Source: an uncultured Flavobacteriaceae bacterium (GTDB lineage Bacteria; Bacteroidota; Bacteroidia; Flavobacteriales; Flavobacteriaceae). From it: 34,012 nucleotides of DNA. Both the position numbers and the translations under genes were made by a program. Below the pieces are notes generated by a model. It saw nothing but the letters and a program-made list of their open reading frames with translations, made no database searches and was not told where the DNA came from. The DNA is taken from positions 1 to 34,012 of the forward strand of contig CANKUU010000026.1 in assembly GCA_947486785.1 (NCBI GenBank), written 5' to 3'. Position 1 is the stretch's first letter. Each line of letters begins with the position of its first letter. Positions 23,257 to 31,957 of this stretch are shown here, piece by piece.

Positions 23257-25256
23257 TGTCAGACGAAAGAAGCTTAGAAAAACAGGTTAATTGGTTTAAT
23301 GGATTCCCATTCATCTTACTCATCTTAGAGATCTTTTTTTATATGCTTTTTGATCTCGAAGCTTTTCGTATAGCAGACACACTCATCCTAAAAGCTAAAA
23401 CCTTATACCTATTTCAAGAAGGTAATATTCTCATAACTCATTGTATCGTGCTTTTCTTAGTGATCGTTTCAAGTATTGGAACCAAACCAAAGAAACAACT
23501 AGAAATTAAAACTAGTACACAGATCATACTCCCGATAACCACGGGTCTTATTTTCTTTTTTGGCGCACTATTTTTTTACTATAATGATAGCAATACCGAA
23601 ATAGGAAGTATAAGTTTTTATGAATACCTGTTTACGATCAGTTCCTTTATTGGAGCCATCTTGATTAACCTTGGGGCAGATAATATTTCTAAGATTATAC
23701 GGGTAGGTTTTATGAAAGACCGTTTTAATGTAGAAAATGAATCTTACGAACAATCCACCGAGGTTTTAGCTAACGATTATTCAATCAATTTACCTATGGT
23801 CTTTTACTATAAGAAAAAGATGCACAAAGGCTGGTTTAATATTACCAATCCCTTTCGCGGCATACTCCTTATAGGCACACCAGAATCAGGAAAATCGTTT
23901 TCGATAATAATACCCACAATAAAGACCTATATCCACAAGAATTTCACCTCTATTATTTATGATTATAAATATCCAGCATTGGGTGAAATCGCTTATTATC
24001 ATCATCGTGTAAAGCAGCAAAACGATCCAGACTATAAACACGATTTCCATGTTATAAATTTAAGTGATGTAACCAAAAGTAGACGGATAAATCCCTTGCA
24101 CCCGGATTATTTAACAGGCTTACCCCAATGCATGGAAACCGCTGAAGCCTTAATCAAGGCATTACAACAGTCGGGAAGCGCAAAAGGTGCCGAGCGTTTT
24201 TTCCAACGTTCCGCGATAAACTTTTTAGGGGCTATTTTTTATTTTCTATCCCAATACAAAGGCGGCATTTATTCCACCCTACCCCATTCGGTCGCACTAA
24301 TGTCTTTAAGTTATGAAGATGTTTTTACGATACTTATGAGCATGGATGAGCTCGACGAACTCATGGCACCCTTTAAAGATGCCCATACCAATAAAACCTA
24401 TCAACAACTAGACGGTCAAATTGGTACACTCCGTATCGAATTAGCACCGATTAATACCCCTGAAGCCTCCTTTATATTATCCGGAAACGATTTCGACCTA
24501 CGCGTTAGCTCCAAAAATAACCCAGCACACCTAATAATAGCCAACGATACCGAAACTGAAAATGTTACCGCAGCCGCCAACTCCCTTATTTTGAATCGTT
24601 TATCCAAATTAGTCAATAAGCCAGGGAACCTACCTGTTCTAATTGCCGTAGATGAGTTGCCTACCATTTATTTTCATAAGATCCAAAATTTAATAGCCAC
24701 GGCACGATCCAATAAAGTGATTGTATTATTAGGTTTACAAGAATTAACGCAGCTTATAGAAGCCTACACAAAGACCGTAGCCGATACCATTACCTCCGTA
24801 TGTGGTAATATCATATCAGGACAAGTCCAAAAATCCGAAACCGTAGAATGGTTACAAAAAATGTTCGGTAAAGTAAAACAAGTAAAAAAGGGGCTTTCCA
24901 TATCCAAAAAAGAAACTACTGTGAGCCTAAATGAACAAATGGATTATTTAATAACCCCTAGTAAAATTTCAAGCCAGCGTACAGGAGAAGTCGTAGCAAA
25001 ACTCGCCCGAGGCTTAAACCCGGACAAAGAAGAGTTCGACATCACCAATACCTATAACTGCCGCATCGACTTAGATATCGACGCCATAAAAAAAGAAGAA
25101 ACCGCCTATATCGGCTGCCCTACCTATTACACCTTTAAAAACGAGGCCACTAAACAAACCGATTTACGCAAACATAAAGCCAGTATTAAAAATGATATAC
25201 AAGACATTTTGGAAGAAATTAAAGCAAGTCAGAAAAACACAATTAACCAAGAATAA
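23256..25256 (+). CDS. VirD4-type coupling protein
   Basis: 666 residues. Four membrane helices in the first 155 residues, then the ATPase domain with Walker A LIGTPESGKSF at about 204-214, SIIYDYKYP near 235 and Walker B VLIAVDELPTIYF near 462. Members bring the relaxase-DNA complex to the channel and pump DNA through it. In Bacteroidetes elements the protein is often named TraG or MobC, names that here would clash with the VirB4 protein and the accessory protein. It is the last gene of the transfer operon; a weak hairpin AGAATA/TATTCT (25262-25277) follows without a T run. Confidence 0.92.
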   Translation: MSDERSLEKQVNWFNGFPFILLILEIFFYMLFDLEAFRIADTLILKAKTLYLFQEGNILITHCIVLFLVIVSSIGTKPKKQLEIKTSTQIILPITTGLIFFFGALFFYYNDSNTEIGSISFYEYLFTISSFIGAILINLGADNISKIIRVGFMKDRFNVENESYEQSTEVLANDYSINLPMVFYYKKKMHKGWFNITNPFRGILLIGTPESGKSFSIIIPTIKTYIHKNFTSIIYDYKYPALGEIAYYHHRVKQQNDPDYKHDFHVINLSDVTKSRRINPLHPDYLTGLPQCMETAEALIKALQQSGSAKGAERFFQRSAINFLGAIFYFLSQYKGGIYSTLPHSVALMSLSYEDVFTILMSMDELDELMAPFKDAHTNKTYQQLDGQIGTLRIELAPINTPEASFILSGNDFDLRVSSKNNPAHLIIANDTETENVTAAANSLILNRLSKLVNKPGNLPVLIAVDELPTIYFHKIQNLIATARSNKVIVLLGLQELTQLIEAYTKTVADTITSVCGNIISGQVQKSETVEWLQKMFGKVKQVKKGLSISKKETTVSLNEQMDYLITPSKISSQRTGEVVAKLARGLNPDKEEFDITNTYNCRIDLDIDAIKKEETAYIGCPTYYTFKNEATKQTDLRKHKASIKNDIQDILEEIKASQKNTINQE

Positions 25257-25420
25257 CCGTCAGAATAGTCTTATTCTTAGCCTATATAATTACGGAATTA
25301 CATAATAAGATATTACCTTTAAGATTGAAAATGAAATAACGCCAACCAAGTGTACACCAAACCAGCAATACATGTTCTTAAACACCTAATATTAATCTAT
25401 ATATAAAACTAAATTTAACA

Positions 25421-25801
25421 ATGGAATATAACCGCAAGCTTATCGGTGCACGTTTACGACAAATGAGATTAGATTTATCCTTTACACAAGGGTTCGTAGC
25501 AGATGCGATGAACGTCAAGCAAGCCAGCATTTCAAATATTGAAAGTGGTCAAGCAGCAAGCATAGACCTATTTTTTGACTTACTCACCTTTTATAGTAAA
25601 ACCTATCGTGTTTCCAATATATTCATGCCCGAGTTTAAATTAATGAGCAATGAAACCCTTTATTTAAATGATAGCATACGGGCACAAATCATAAGTACTT
25701 GTCAAAATCTAAAAGAAAAAGTAAGAAATGACTTAGAAGATATTGAAGCATTAGCGGGTGTTTCCTTGGTCGGAAATCGCACTATCGGACAAGAGAGTTA
25801 G
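25421..25801 (+). CDS. XRE-family (helix-turn-helix) regulator
   Basis: 126 residues. The HTH_3 domain is at residues 6-60: IGARLRQMRLDLSFTQGFVA, then MNVKQASISNIESGQ with the usual Q-x-S-x-x-x-E pattern of the recognition helix. The remaining part is helical and acidic and may dimerise. It probably represses or activates nearby plasmid promoters, perhaps the transfer operon. Upstream TACCTTTA near 25315 could be a -7 box. Its 3' end overlaps the convergent M23 peptidase gene by 51 bp. Confidence 0.82.
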   Translation: MEYNRKLIGARLRQMRLDLSFTQGFVADAMNVKQASISNIESGQAASIDLFFDLLTFYSKTYRVSNIFMPEFKLMSNETLYLNDSIRAQIISTCQNLKEKVRNDLEDIEALAGVSLVGNRTIGQES

Positions 25802-26356
25802 TATAGGTAGCGGATCAATAGGACGTCCATTTAATTTAATACCAAAATGCAAATGTGCCGCAGTAACCCTACCGCTATCCCCCGATTTACCGATAATATC
25901 ACCCATGCTAACCACCTTACCCAAGGTTACGTAAATATGTTCCAAATGCCCATAGGTAAATTCAAAAGTACCCGAAACAAGCCGAACATATTTACCGAGA
26001 TATTTACTATAACCCACATCGGTAATGATACCGTTTTGAACCGCAAAAATATGAACTTTATTCGCACGTAAATCCAATCCAGAATGAAACGACCTAATAC
26101 CCGTTATAGGGTGCACACGAGGTCCAAAATAACTCGTAATAGTAATGTTATCAAGAGGTAAAACACCCATATTAAAATCAGGCTCCACCACCAAGCTATC
26201 CGTAGCCAAATTATCCCCAGGGGTAGTCATATCCAGTGGAACAATTTTTCCCTTTGTATCGACCCGTTTCGCAGTATTAAACTGCGCTAAAACCATAGAG
26301 CTACCATTTAATATTGCGAATAGCAGCAACAATTTATTCCGTATAATTTTATTCAT
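25751..26356 (-). CDS. M23-family peptidoglycan hydrolase
   Basis: 201 residues; signal peptide to about residue 25 (SSMVLAQ). The LytM/M23 domain holds the zinc ligands HSGLD (His91, Asp95) and HLHFG (His168/His170), plus His137 in TYGHLEH; all expected residues are present. It would open peptidoglycan in the periplasm so the channel can be built. Mating systems often carry such an enzyme, and its place next to the transfer operon fits. It is encoded on the opposite strand, is convergent with the XRE gene (51-bp overlap), and is divergent from the next gene with only 24 bp between start codons. Confidence 0.87.
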   Translation of the reverse strand: MNKIIRNKLLLLFAILNGSSMVLAQFNTAKRVDTKGKIVPLDMTTPGDNLATDSLVVEPDFNMGVLPLDNITITSYFGPRVHPITGIRSFHSGLDLRANKVHIFAVQNGIITDVGYSKYLGKYVRLVSGTFEFTYGHLEHIYVTLGKVVSMGDIIGKSGDSGRVTAAHLHFGIKLNGRPIDPLPILTLLSDSAISDQGNTR

Positions 26357-26363
26357 AACCCCC

Positions 26364-26396
26364 TAAAGATACTAGAATAAATGGAAATTACACCAA
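26364..26396 (-). promoter_or_regulatory. Promoter of the M23 gene, inside the divergent neighbour
   Basis: On the minus strand TTG (26396-26394) and TATCTTTA (26371-26364) are 22 bp apart; the same -7 sequence is found at 791-798. The start codon is only 7 nt past the -7 box, so the mRNA would have almost no leader. The -33 box lies in the first codons of the plus-strand gene. Confidence 0.4.
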
Positions 26397-27091
26397 GCCC
26401 ACCTAACACGAAAATACAGCTACGACCTTATTTAAAACCCATTACGCCCAAGGAAAGTTTTTCCTTGCTATATCAAGGCTATACCTCACAAACTATCGAA
26501 AGCTATAGTCCGTTTATTTACTATCACAGTGCAACCAAAGTAATTCATTTTGCCTACCATAACCAAGAACAGGAGCTAGAAGCATATACCAGTTTACCCA
26601 CACAAGCACAAAACCCCTATCACCATCCAAGACCTTGTTTTTTTTATAACACCCAAATACCTAGGTATGCTATAAAAACCATTGTATTATGCCCCAACGT
26701 AAACGAACTACTCGCCTTTCATCAACTCTATATCCATAGCCTATACGAAACCTTGTTGATAAGCCCCTACCCCAATCAACCCTTAGCCGCATTTCAAGAA
26801 TTGTACAAAGCATATCCCGAAGTACAGTACAAACACATATACCCCACATCAAGCCCACTCGATAAATTAACCGAGATAAGCATACACCTAGCCCTACAAC
26901 CCAAACCCTATCACCTAAAGATAAACCAAAACACCGTGCTAATTCATATTGATAACTACACCTATTCCGTAGCCCTATCAGAAATAAACGAAAGTTTTTT
27001 TCGTCGCATTCGAAAAAAAACAGGGCCTAAATTGCCCAACATAAAATCCAATACTCCTAATAACTCATTTAAAACACTGCTTCATGGATAA
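26381..27091 (+). CDS. Unknown protein rich in His, Tyr and Pro
   Basis: 236 residues, no signal peptide or membrane helix, no family that I recognise. The middle part, KTIVLCPNVNELLAFHQLYIHSLYETLLISPYP, has the strand-helix-strand order of a Rossmann-like unit and could be a worn TOPRIM-like fold, but the acidic residues needed are missing. The C-terminus is basic (FFRRIRKKTGPKLPN). The start is 24 bp from the divergent M23 start; the end overlaps the bPH gene by 8 bp. Cysteine and histidine content is not arranged as a zinc finger. Confidence 0.6.
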   Translation: MEITPSPPNTKIQLRPYLKPITPKESFSLLYQGYTSQTIESYSPFIYYHSATKVIHFAYHNQEQELEAYTSLPTQAQNPYHHPRPCFFYNTQIPRYAIKTIVLCPNVNELLAFHQLYIHSLYETLLISPYPNQPLAAFQELYKAYPEVQYKHIYPTSSPLDKLTEISIHLALQPKPYHLKINQNTVLIHIDNYTYSVALSEINESFFRRIRKKTGPKLPNIKSNTPNNSFKTLLHG

Positions 27092-27572
27092 AAACACCGC
27101 CCTAGAAATCATAAAAGTTAAAGATCAATACACCTATTTACACCCCATAAAATGGCTCGTATTTGCCTTTATCAGTTTGATAATTGGTATCGTTATACTG
27201 CCCTATTCCGATAATAGTATCATCAAATACCTTGTAGGCAGTATGGTACTTTTAATGCTCGTAATCTACTTGCTACATTTTATGTACCTCCGTAGTATCG
27301 TCTATACCATCACCGAGGAACAAATCATTTTCAAGCGCGGCATATTTACCATAAATATCGATTATATCGAACTGTATCGTGTTTTAGATTTTAACGAAAC
27401 CCGACCTTTTCTAATGCGCTTTATTGGAGCCATGAATTTTTCCATGGAAACCTCCGATAAATCCCATCCCACCTTTACCCTCACAGGCATACCCAAATCA
27501 AACGTCGATACCCTTATTCGCAATTTGGTAGAGAAAAATAGAAAAACAAAACGTGTTCTCGTAACCGAGTAA
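27084..27572 (+). CDS. bPH-domain membrane protein
   Basis: 162 residues. Two membrane helices (about 24-42 and 46-69) are followed by a bacterial PH (bPH_2) domain: RSIVYTITEEQIIFKRGIF, DYIELYRVLDF, and MNFSMETSDKSHPTFTLTG, ending in a helix (DTLIRNLVEK). YdbS-like proteins with this layout are inner-membrane proteins linked with envelope stress; the role on a plasmid is unknown. The start overlaps the end of the upstream unknown gene, so both are one operon. Confidence 0.78.
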   Translation: MDKNTALEIIKVKDQYTYLHPIKWLVFAFISLIIGIVILPYSDNSIIKYLVGSMVLLMLVIYLLHFMYLRSIVYTITEEQIIFKRGIFTINIDYIELYRVLDFNETRPFLMRFIGAMNFSMETSDKSHPTFTLTGIPKSNVDTLIRNLVEKNRKTKRVLVTE

Positions 27573-27641
27573 TTTCACAAAATTTTTTATACCTTTGAAG
27601 ATACATTGTTATTATTTTATTCATTTTAAATACCCAAACCT

Positions 27642-28124
27642 ATGAAAATGACACAAAAAGCAAGCGCTATTATAGCCCTTATACTCCTTATCTCATGTGG
27701 CGGCAACGACGATGCACCCATAACCCCCCCAAGCCCCGAAAGCGGTGTTTTTAAACTCGTCATGACCGTAACCGACGGACATGAAAATTTTACTTATAGC
27801 GGTTCCGTTGGCTCCTTCCCTATTACCAATGTAACCTACGTCAATATTGGTGCACAAATAAGCACAGCTACCTTTGATTTTGAACCGGATGACACCGTAC
27901 ATACCTTTACGACTTTTGACGATGCCACCGGCATAGGCATTACTGTTGGAAGAAGTTCTAGGGATCTTAACACCGATCCCACTTTCGGTTATAAGATTGA
28001 TTTCTATTTTAATGAGGAGAAAGTACATACTTTCACGGATTCTGATACCACACGCAGGGCAACCCGATCTATCGGCTATACCCTTAGCGATGGTTTTTAT
28101 GAGATTACGCCAGATGGTAACTAA
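27642..28124 (+). CDS. Lipoprotein, probably surface-exposed
   Basis: 160 residues. Signal peptide with a lipobox LLISC, lipidated Cys near residue 20, followed by GGNDDAP: an acidic run just after the cysteine resembles the export signal that sends flavobacterial lipoproteins to the cell surface. The mature part is strand-rich with many Thr and Asp (GVFKLVMTVTDGHENFTYSG), like a small beta-sandwich. A -7 box TACCTTTG lies at 27590-27597, without a good -33 box. A strong terminator follows. Target unknown; surface exclusion or mate adhesion would fit the context but is a guess. Confidence 0.68.
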   Translation: MKMTQKASAIIALILLISCGGNDDAPITPPSPESGVFKLVMTVTDGHENFTYSGSVGSFPITNVTYVNIGAQISTATFDFEPDDTVHTFTTFDDATGIGITVGRSSRDLNTDPTFGYKIDFYFNEEKVHTFTDSDTTRRATRSIGYTLSDGFYEITPDGN

Positions 28125-28145
28125 GCCACCTAGCCTAGCAACAGC

Positions 28146-28181
28146 AAAAAAGCATCGTAATCCATTACGATGCTTTTTTTT
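28146..28181. terminator. Bidirectional terminator between convergent genes
   Basis: AAAAGCATCGTAA-TCCA-TTACGATGCTTTT is a perfect long stem with A runs on the left and T runs on the right. It follows the lipoprotein gene and lies beyond the end of the minus-strand gene 28224-28748, so it should stop both. Confidence 0.88.
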
Positions 28182-28223
28182 GCACTAGTTTTTCAAGGCC
28201 TAAAGGCTGGTGTGATCGCCTAG

Positions 28224-28748
28224 CTATTCGCTGCCACCCCCCGCACGTATGCCCTCGCCAAATTCCACGCCAATCCGCTCAATATCTTGTTGCAAACGCT
28301 GTAAATGCGGCATGAAGCGATTAATTATACGATGGGTTTTATCACTTTCTTGTATTTTTTGAAATAGATCCAAGCCCGCTCGCATATTTCGATCGGACAA
28401 CAGCCCTTCAATTAGATCCAAACTTGCATCAATTCCCCTATCACTAAAGAGGTCCGTAAATTCTGCTACGCTCAACTTGGGCGTATCTCCTACCGCCCTC
28501 CACGACGCTTTGAAAGCCTCCGTTTCCATTATGGAAACGGAATCAATAGCGGCTTTTAAGGCAGGGTCTTTAAGCAGTAGCTCCTGTATTTCATCACTAC
28601 TGATCCACGCCACATAATTTTCTTTGTATAACCGCAATAGGGCCGCTAACTCCGCATCCTCCTGTGCTTGCAAATTCAGGCCTAGCAACAGGAGTACCAC
28701 TAGCCCCAGCCCTCTAATTTTGCTTAATTTCCGTTTTTTGTTTTCCAT
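28224..28748 (-). CDS. Secreted helical orphan protein
   Basis: 174 residues from the ATG at 28748; a slightly longer start at 28760 (MGFD) is possible but gives a worse signal peptide. The signal runs to about residue 29 (LNLQAQ). The mature part is acidic and helical, with LFSDRGIDASLDLIEGLL followed by SDRNMRAGLDLFQKIQES, two related helix pairs, and a Gly-rich end. No known family. The start lies inside the 3' end of the upstream gene (25-bp overlap), so the two are co-expressed. Base composition is visibly richer in G+C than the transfer genes. Confidence 0.62.
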   Translation of the reverse strand: MENKKRKLSKIRGLGLVVLLLLGLNLQAQEDAELAALLRLYKENYVAWISSDEIQELLLKDPALKAAIDSVSIMETEAFKASWRAVGDTPKLSVAEFTDLFSDRGIDASLDLIEGLLSDRNMRAGLDLFQKIQESDKTHRIINRFMPHLQRLQQDIERIGVEFGEGIRAGGGSE

Positions 28749-29902
28749 ATCAAATCCCACACCTTTTTAAATTCTCCTACCATAGCTTTTAATTTCGTAT
28801 TATCATACTTAAAGCCGTTTTCTATAACCTCATAGGCAATCTGGTACAACTCGTCTAAGCGTTCCGCATTTTTAGCCAGTTCCAAACTTTTCCACGCTTG
28901 AACCACATTGGTTAAGGCTTTTTGTGCTTCCTCATTATTAATGGCAAGGGTACCCATATGCCTATTATAACTCTCTTCAGCCACCAGCCCGTAGCGTTTT
29001 ACAGGATTTCTACTGGCTGCCCCCATATCTTGCATGGCAATCATGGCTTCATTTACCCATTGGTCACTATTTCCACTAGGCGGGGTGGTCGCTTCCAATG
29101 GAGGGTCCGGCTGCAAGCCCCGAATATAGTCCTCATAGACTGCGATTTCTTTTTTGGAAAAATTTCCCCCATTCGATAGCCGTATTTTATACAACCTAAT
29201 TATCAGCTCCATCACCCTTTGATGGCTTTTAGGCTCTGCAAATATACGGGCAATAATTCCCTCCATAGCTGCTATATCTGCCGCATCATCCCCTGTGGTT
29301 TGATAGGCCATAACTTCTTCTAAGGCTTGATTAACCTTTTGCTGATATTCTGTAATACGTAACCCATCATAATATAGCTCCTCCCCCCCCATTACTTGCT
29401 CTCCATCATTGGTACCTGAGACTTGATCTTCTGGAATAAGCGCCAAGCGAATACCGTCATCATACAGGGCTACATTAAAGCCATATTCCGCAACGGTCTC
29501 CGCATACTTTACATACTGGTCTACATCGCGCATAATCTCCTTATCCATAAAATCCGAAAGGGGTGTACCTTGTCGGCTGTAATTCGGCACAAAGGTCGCC
29601 AATACCACCTCCTTTAAATCCCTAAACACATCATTTCTAGTACGCAATTCACGAGCAAGCGCTGATAGACCTTGTACTTTAGCTGTAGTCACTACCAGTT
29701 GGGGATTGGTACTATTGGTTACATAGAGTGCGAGTTTTACTAAGGTTTGCTCAAAATGCTTTTTTAGCAGGGCATCGTCCTCCGCTTGCTCCTTCTCACT
29801 CGGCACATAGTCCTCTGTTCTCCAATCCTCCACAGTCGGTCCTTGTCCGAAACACAAGCTTACCGATAAGCCCAATAGCCAAAAAATACCTCTCATTTTC
29901 AT
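28724..29902 (-). CDS. Secreted helical orphan protein, large partner
   Basis: 392 residues from the ATG at 29902, which gives the signal peptide MKMRGIFWLLGLSVSLCFGQ; a longer start at 29950 is less likely. The mature protein is mostly helical and acidic, with a central FNVALYDDGIRLALIPEDQ strand pair and a polar linker (PDPPLEATTPPSGNSDQ). No family recognised. As a pair with the following secreted gene and on the opposite strand from the transfer operon, it may be a periplasmic complex. Codon use is richer in G and C than its surroundings, which suggests a separate origin. Confidence 0.65.
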   Translation of the reverse strand: MKMRGIFWLLGLSVSLCFGQGPTVEDWRTEDYVPSEKEQAEDDALLKKHFEQTLVKLALYVTNSTNPQLVVTTAKVQGLSALARELRTRNDVFRDLKEVVLATFVPNYSRQGTPLSDFMDKEIMRDVDQYVKYAETVAEYGFNVALYDDGIRLALIPEDQVSGTNDGEQVMGGEELYYDGLRITEYQQKVNQALEEVMAYQTTGDDAADIAAMEGIIARIFAEPKSHQRVMELIIRLYKIRLSNGGNFSKKEIAVYEDYIRGLQPDPPLEATTPPSGNSDQWVNEAMIAMQDMGAASRNPVKRYGLVAEESYNRHMGTLAINNEEAQKALTNVVQAWKSLELAKNAERLDELYQIAYEVIENGFKYDNTKLKAMVGEFKKVWDLIWKTKNGN

Positions 29903-30406
29903 ACTCGTATATTCTATAACTAATATAATGGAATTAAAGCCCTTAGCCAAACAACAAAACCTATTTTCGCTCTAAAACCCCCATCTTTTTAACCTGTTAA
30001 ACCTATTAATACTATTTAATAAGTTAATCCTATTTTTTATAGGAATATATCCCCCCACCTAGCCCCCTCATTTACCATCCAGCACCATTCCCTCCAACGC
30101 GGCATAAGCGCACTCCTTCAAAGCCCTCCTATCTGCTACCAAAACACTTTTGCTATTTCGTACACCCTAGTACCCTCCCACTTATTATTATTTGTAAGTT
30201 CAACGTTAAATAATATTAATTAGTAAGGTATTTATTAAATCTATTAATCTTATATAAATCTACATTAACAAGTTTTGTAACCTAATTATATAGGGGATAG
30301 TTGATATATTAATAATCGTTTTTAATCTTTTTTTACAAATAAAACAAATTTTGTTTTTACTAGAATTAATTTTTTATATTTGTACGCCTAAACATTCCAT
30401 ACTACT
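29903..30406 (+). promoter_or_regulatory. Gene-free region with par promoter and possible centromere
   Basis: No gene is seen. TCCTAT-TTTTT-ATAGGA (30028-30044) is an inverted repeat among several related TTAA/CCTATT words at 29990-30045, which could be partition-site repeats. A strong promoter follows: TTTG (30350-30353), 21 bp, TATATTTG (30375-30382), a full match to the Bacteroidota consensus, 24 bp before the ParA start. Confidence 0.6.
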
Positions 30407-31153
30407 ATGATTCTGATTATTTACAACGAAAAGGGGGGAGTAGGTAAGACCACCAACTCCATACACATTGGCGCCTCGATAGCTGCCCTAGGTAGAAGTG
30501 TATTGCTAGTGGATTTCGACCCTCAATGTGATCTTACCAAAGGCTCTGGCATTAGCGCACCCAAATACACCGTTAAAAATCTTTTAGATGGCACCGGAAA
30601 ACCCAGTTATCGGACCCGTTCTGAAAATTTTACTGTTCTCGCTGGTGACCCTTTGCTAGACGCTAGTAGCTATAGCAAATTTAGCCTTAGAAACGCCCTT
30701 GCACCCCTACAATCGCATTTTCAATATATCATCATCGATTGTCCTCCGCAAACCTTAAACTCGCATCATCTTACCTTACCTGAATTAGCCCTAAACGCTG
30801 GCGATCAATTTATCATACCCTTAGAAGCAGGGAGTTATGCGGTAGCCAATAGCGATAAGGTACTCGCTAAGGTGGTTTCTATTATCAAACCCAACAATCC
30901 TAAGCTCCAGTTTACAGGTTTTGTGTTTGGTAAAATCAATAGTGCCGCTACCAAACGGAATCGTATTTATATGACCCGTATGGAAGAAAAGTCTGCCGAT
31001 TACGTATTTTCACAAAGCATCCGTTTCGACAGCGAAATTGAATACGCTATTGAAAATGGCATGACCATATTTCAACACGAACCGAATTGCCGAGCGGCTA
31101 ACGATTATATGACTTTTAGTAAATCCCTTTTAGAAAAACTTGAACATGTCTAA
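30407..31153 (+). CDS. parA: ParA-type plasmid partition ATPase
   Basis: 248 residues. Deviant Walker A KGGVGKTT at 9-16, VLLVDFDPQCDLTKG at about 33-47 (typical ParA/Soj), and IIIDCPPQTLNS as switch II near 110. There is no N-terminal DNA-binding domain, so it belongs to the short ParA type. It binds non-specific DNA with ATP and moves plasmid copies apart with a partner protein. It has its own consensus promoter, and the partner gene starts inside its last codons. Confidence 0.87.
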   Translation: MILIIYNEKGGVGKTTNSIHIGASIAALGRSVLLVDFDPQCDLTKGSGISAPKYTVKNLLDGTGKPSYRTRSENFTVLAGDPLLDASSYSKFSLRNALAPLQSHFQYIIIDCPPQTLNSHHLTLPELALNAGDQFIIPLEAGSYAVANSDKVLAKVVSIIKPNNPKLQFTGFVFGKINSAATKRNRIYMTRMEEKSADYVFSQSIRFDSEIEYAIENGMTIFQHEPNCRAANDYMTFSKSLLEKLEHV

Positions 31154-31718
31154 AAAAGAAAAAATACCCGTTAAAGATGAAGTTTTTGACCCTACCGCTT
31201 TAACTACCACTCAAAGCCATATAGAGGCTATCAATAATCACAACGAAACTCCTTTAAACGATCGTAGTGCTTTAAACCTTACGGTTAACGCTGACCTTAT
31301 TTTAGCGTTTGAAGTGCTACTGAATAATTTTAAGCAAAAAACAAAGGCCTATTTTACCTATAATGGTAAAACACAACTCTTTGTTACTGGCTGCCGCTTT
31401 ATAAAACACCAACAGCAAGAACAAGGTATCTTTGAAAAGGCACCAGCTGCTTTTATTCAAATGATTACCCGAAAGGGGAGAAGGCCCCAAAGTGAACAGC
31501 AATATATCCGTAAGGGCAATCCAAAAGTGATGTACTTAAATCTAGATACCGATACTTACCACAGCTACTTTGATATCATGTATAGTTTTTTAAAGGCTAG
31601 ATCTGAACAAGGTTCTAATGTATACAGCACTTCTTACTTTTTTAAGGATTTCCTTGATACGCTCCAAAACGATTTCAACGCCCTTTGTGCTTACGAAAAA
31701 GCCTTTCCGCTATCTTAA
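31146..31718 (+). CDS. Unknown partner of ParA (ParB position)
   Basis: 190 residues from the ATG at 31146, which overlaps the parA stop by 8 bp; a TTG at 31140 is an inferior start. No ParB, HTH or ribbon-helix-helix motif that I recognise. Residues 1-45 are polar and probably flexible; then LNLTVNADLILAFEVLLNNF and FTYNGKTQLFVTGCRFIK look like an alternating fold, and GRRPQSEQQYIRKG is a basic loop. In short-ParA systems the second gene encodes the centromere-binding protein and often belongs to no common family, so this is the best candidate for it. Confidence 0.6.
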   Translation: MSKKEKIPVKDEVFDPTALTTTQSHIEAINNHNETPLNDRSALNLTVNADLILAFEVLLNNFKQKTKAYFTYNGKTQLFVTGCRFIKHQQQEQGIFEKAPAAFIQMITRKGRRPQSEQQYIRKGNPKVMYLNLDTDTYHSYFDIMYSFLKARSEQGSNVYSTSYFFKDFLDTLQNDFNALCAYEKAFPLS

Positions 31719-31745
31719 GTTATAGACCCTCTAATTCATTCGCAT

Positions 31746-31907
31746 ATGGTTGCTGTTTATACTACCGACACTTTACCCACCGCCTTCGACGGTACCTTAC
31801 CCCAAATATTTGGCGAACTTATTGCCGATACCCCCAGCTCTTTTACCATTCATAGCCACCCTAAACCCTTTTCTAAACAGACCCATGCCTACCTTAAAAT
31901 TCCTTAA
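31746..31907 (+). CDS. Small hypothetical protein (53 aa)
   Basis: An ATG frame of 53 codons, MVAVYTTDTLPTAFDG..., ending FSKQTHAYLKIP, 27 bp after the ParA partner and followed 7 bp later by a strong terminator. Composition is protein-like, with Thr and Pro; no signal or membrane helix; family unknown. The alternative frame across the same DNA reads through the terminator and is Pro/Phe/Leu-biased, so it is a shadow. The gene is probably the last member of the par operon. Confidence 0.5.
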   Translation: MVAVYTTDTLPTAFDGTLPQIFGELIADTPSSFTIHSHPKPFSKQTHAYLKIP

Positions 31908-31913
31908 AAACAC

Positions 31914-31957
31914 AAAAAAAAGAGCCTTTTGGCTTCGCCAAAAGACTCTTTTGTTTT
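31914..31957 (+). terminator. Terminator of the par operon
   Basis: AGAGCCTTTTGGC-TTC-GCCAAAAGACTCT, with one mismatch, flanked by an A run on the left and TTTTGTTTT on the right. The tight TTCG-like loop and long stem make it one of the strongest in the window. Confidence 0.88.
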
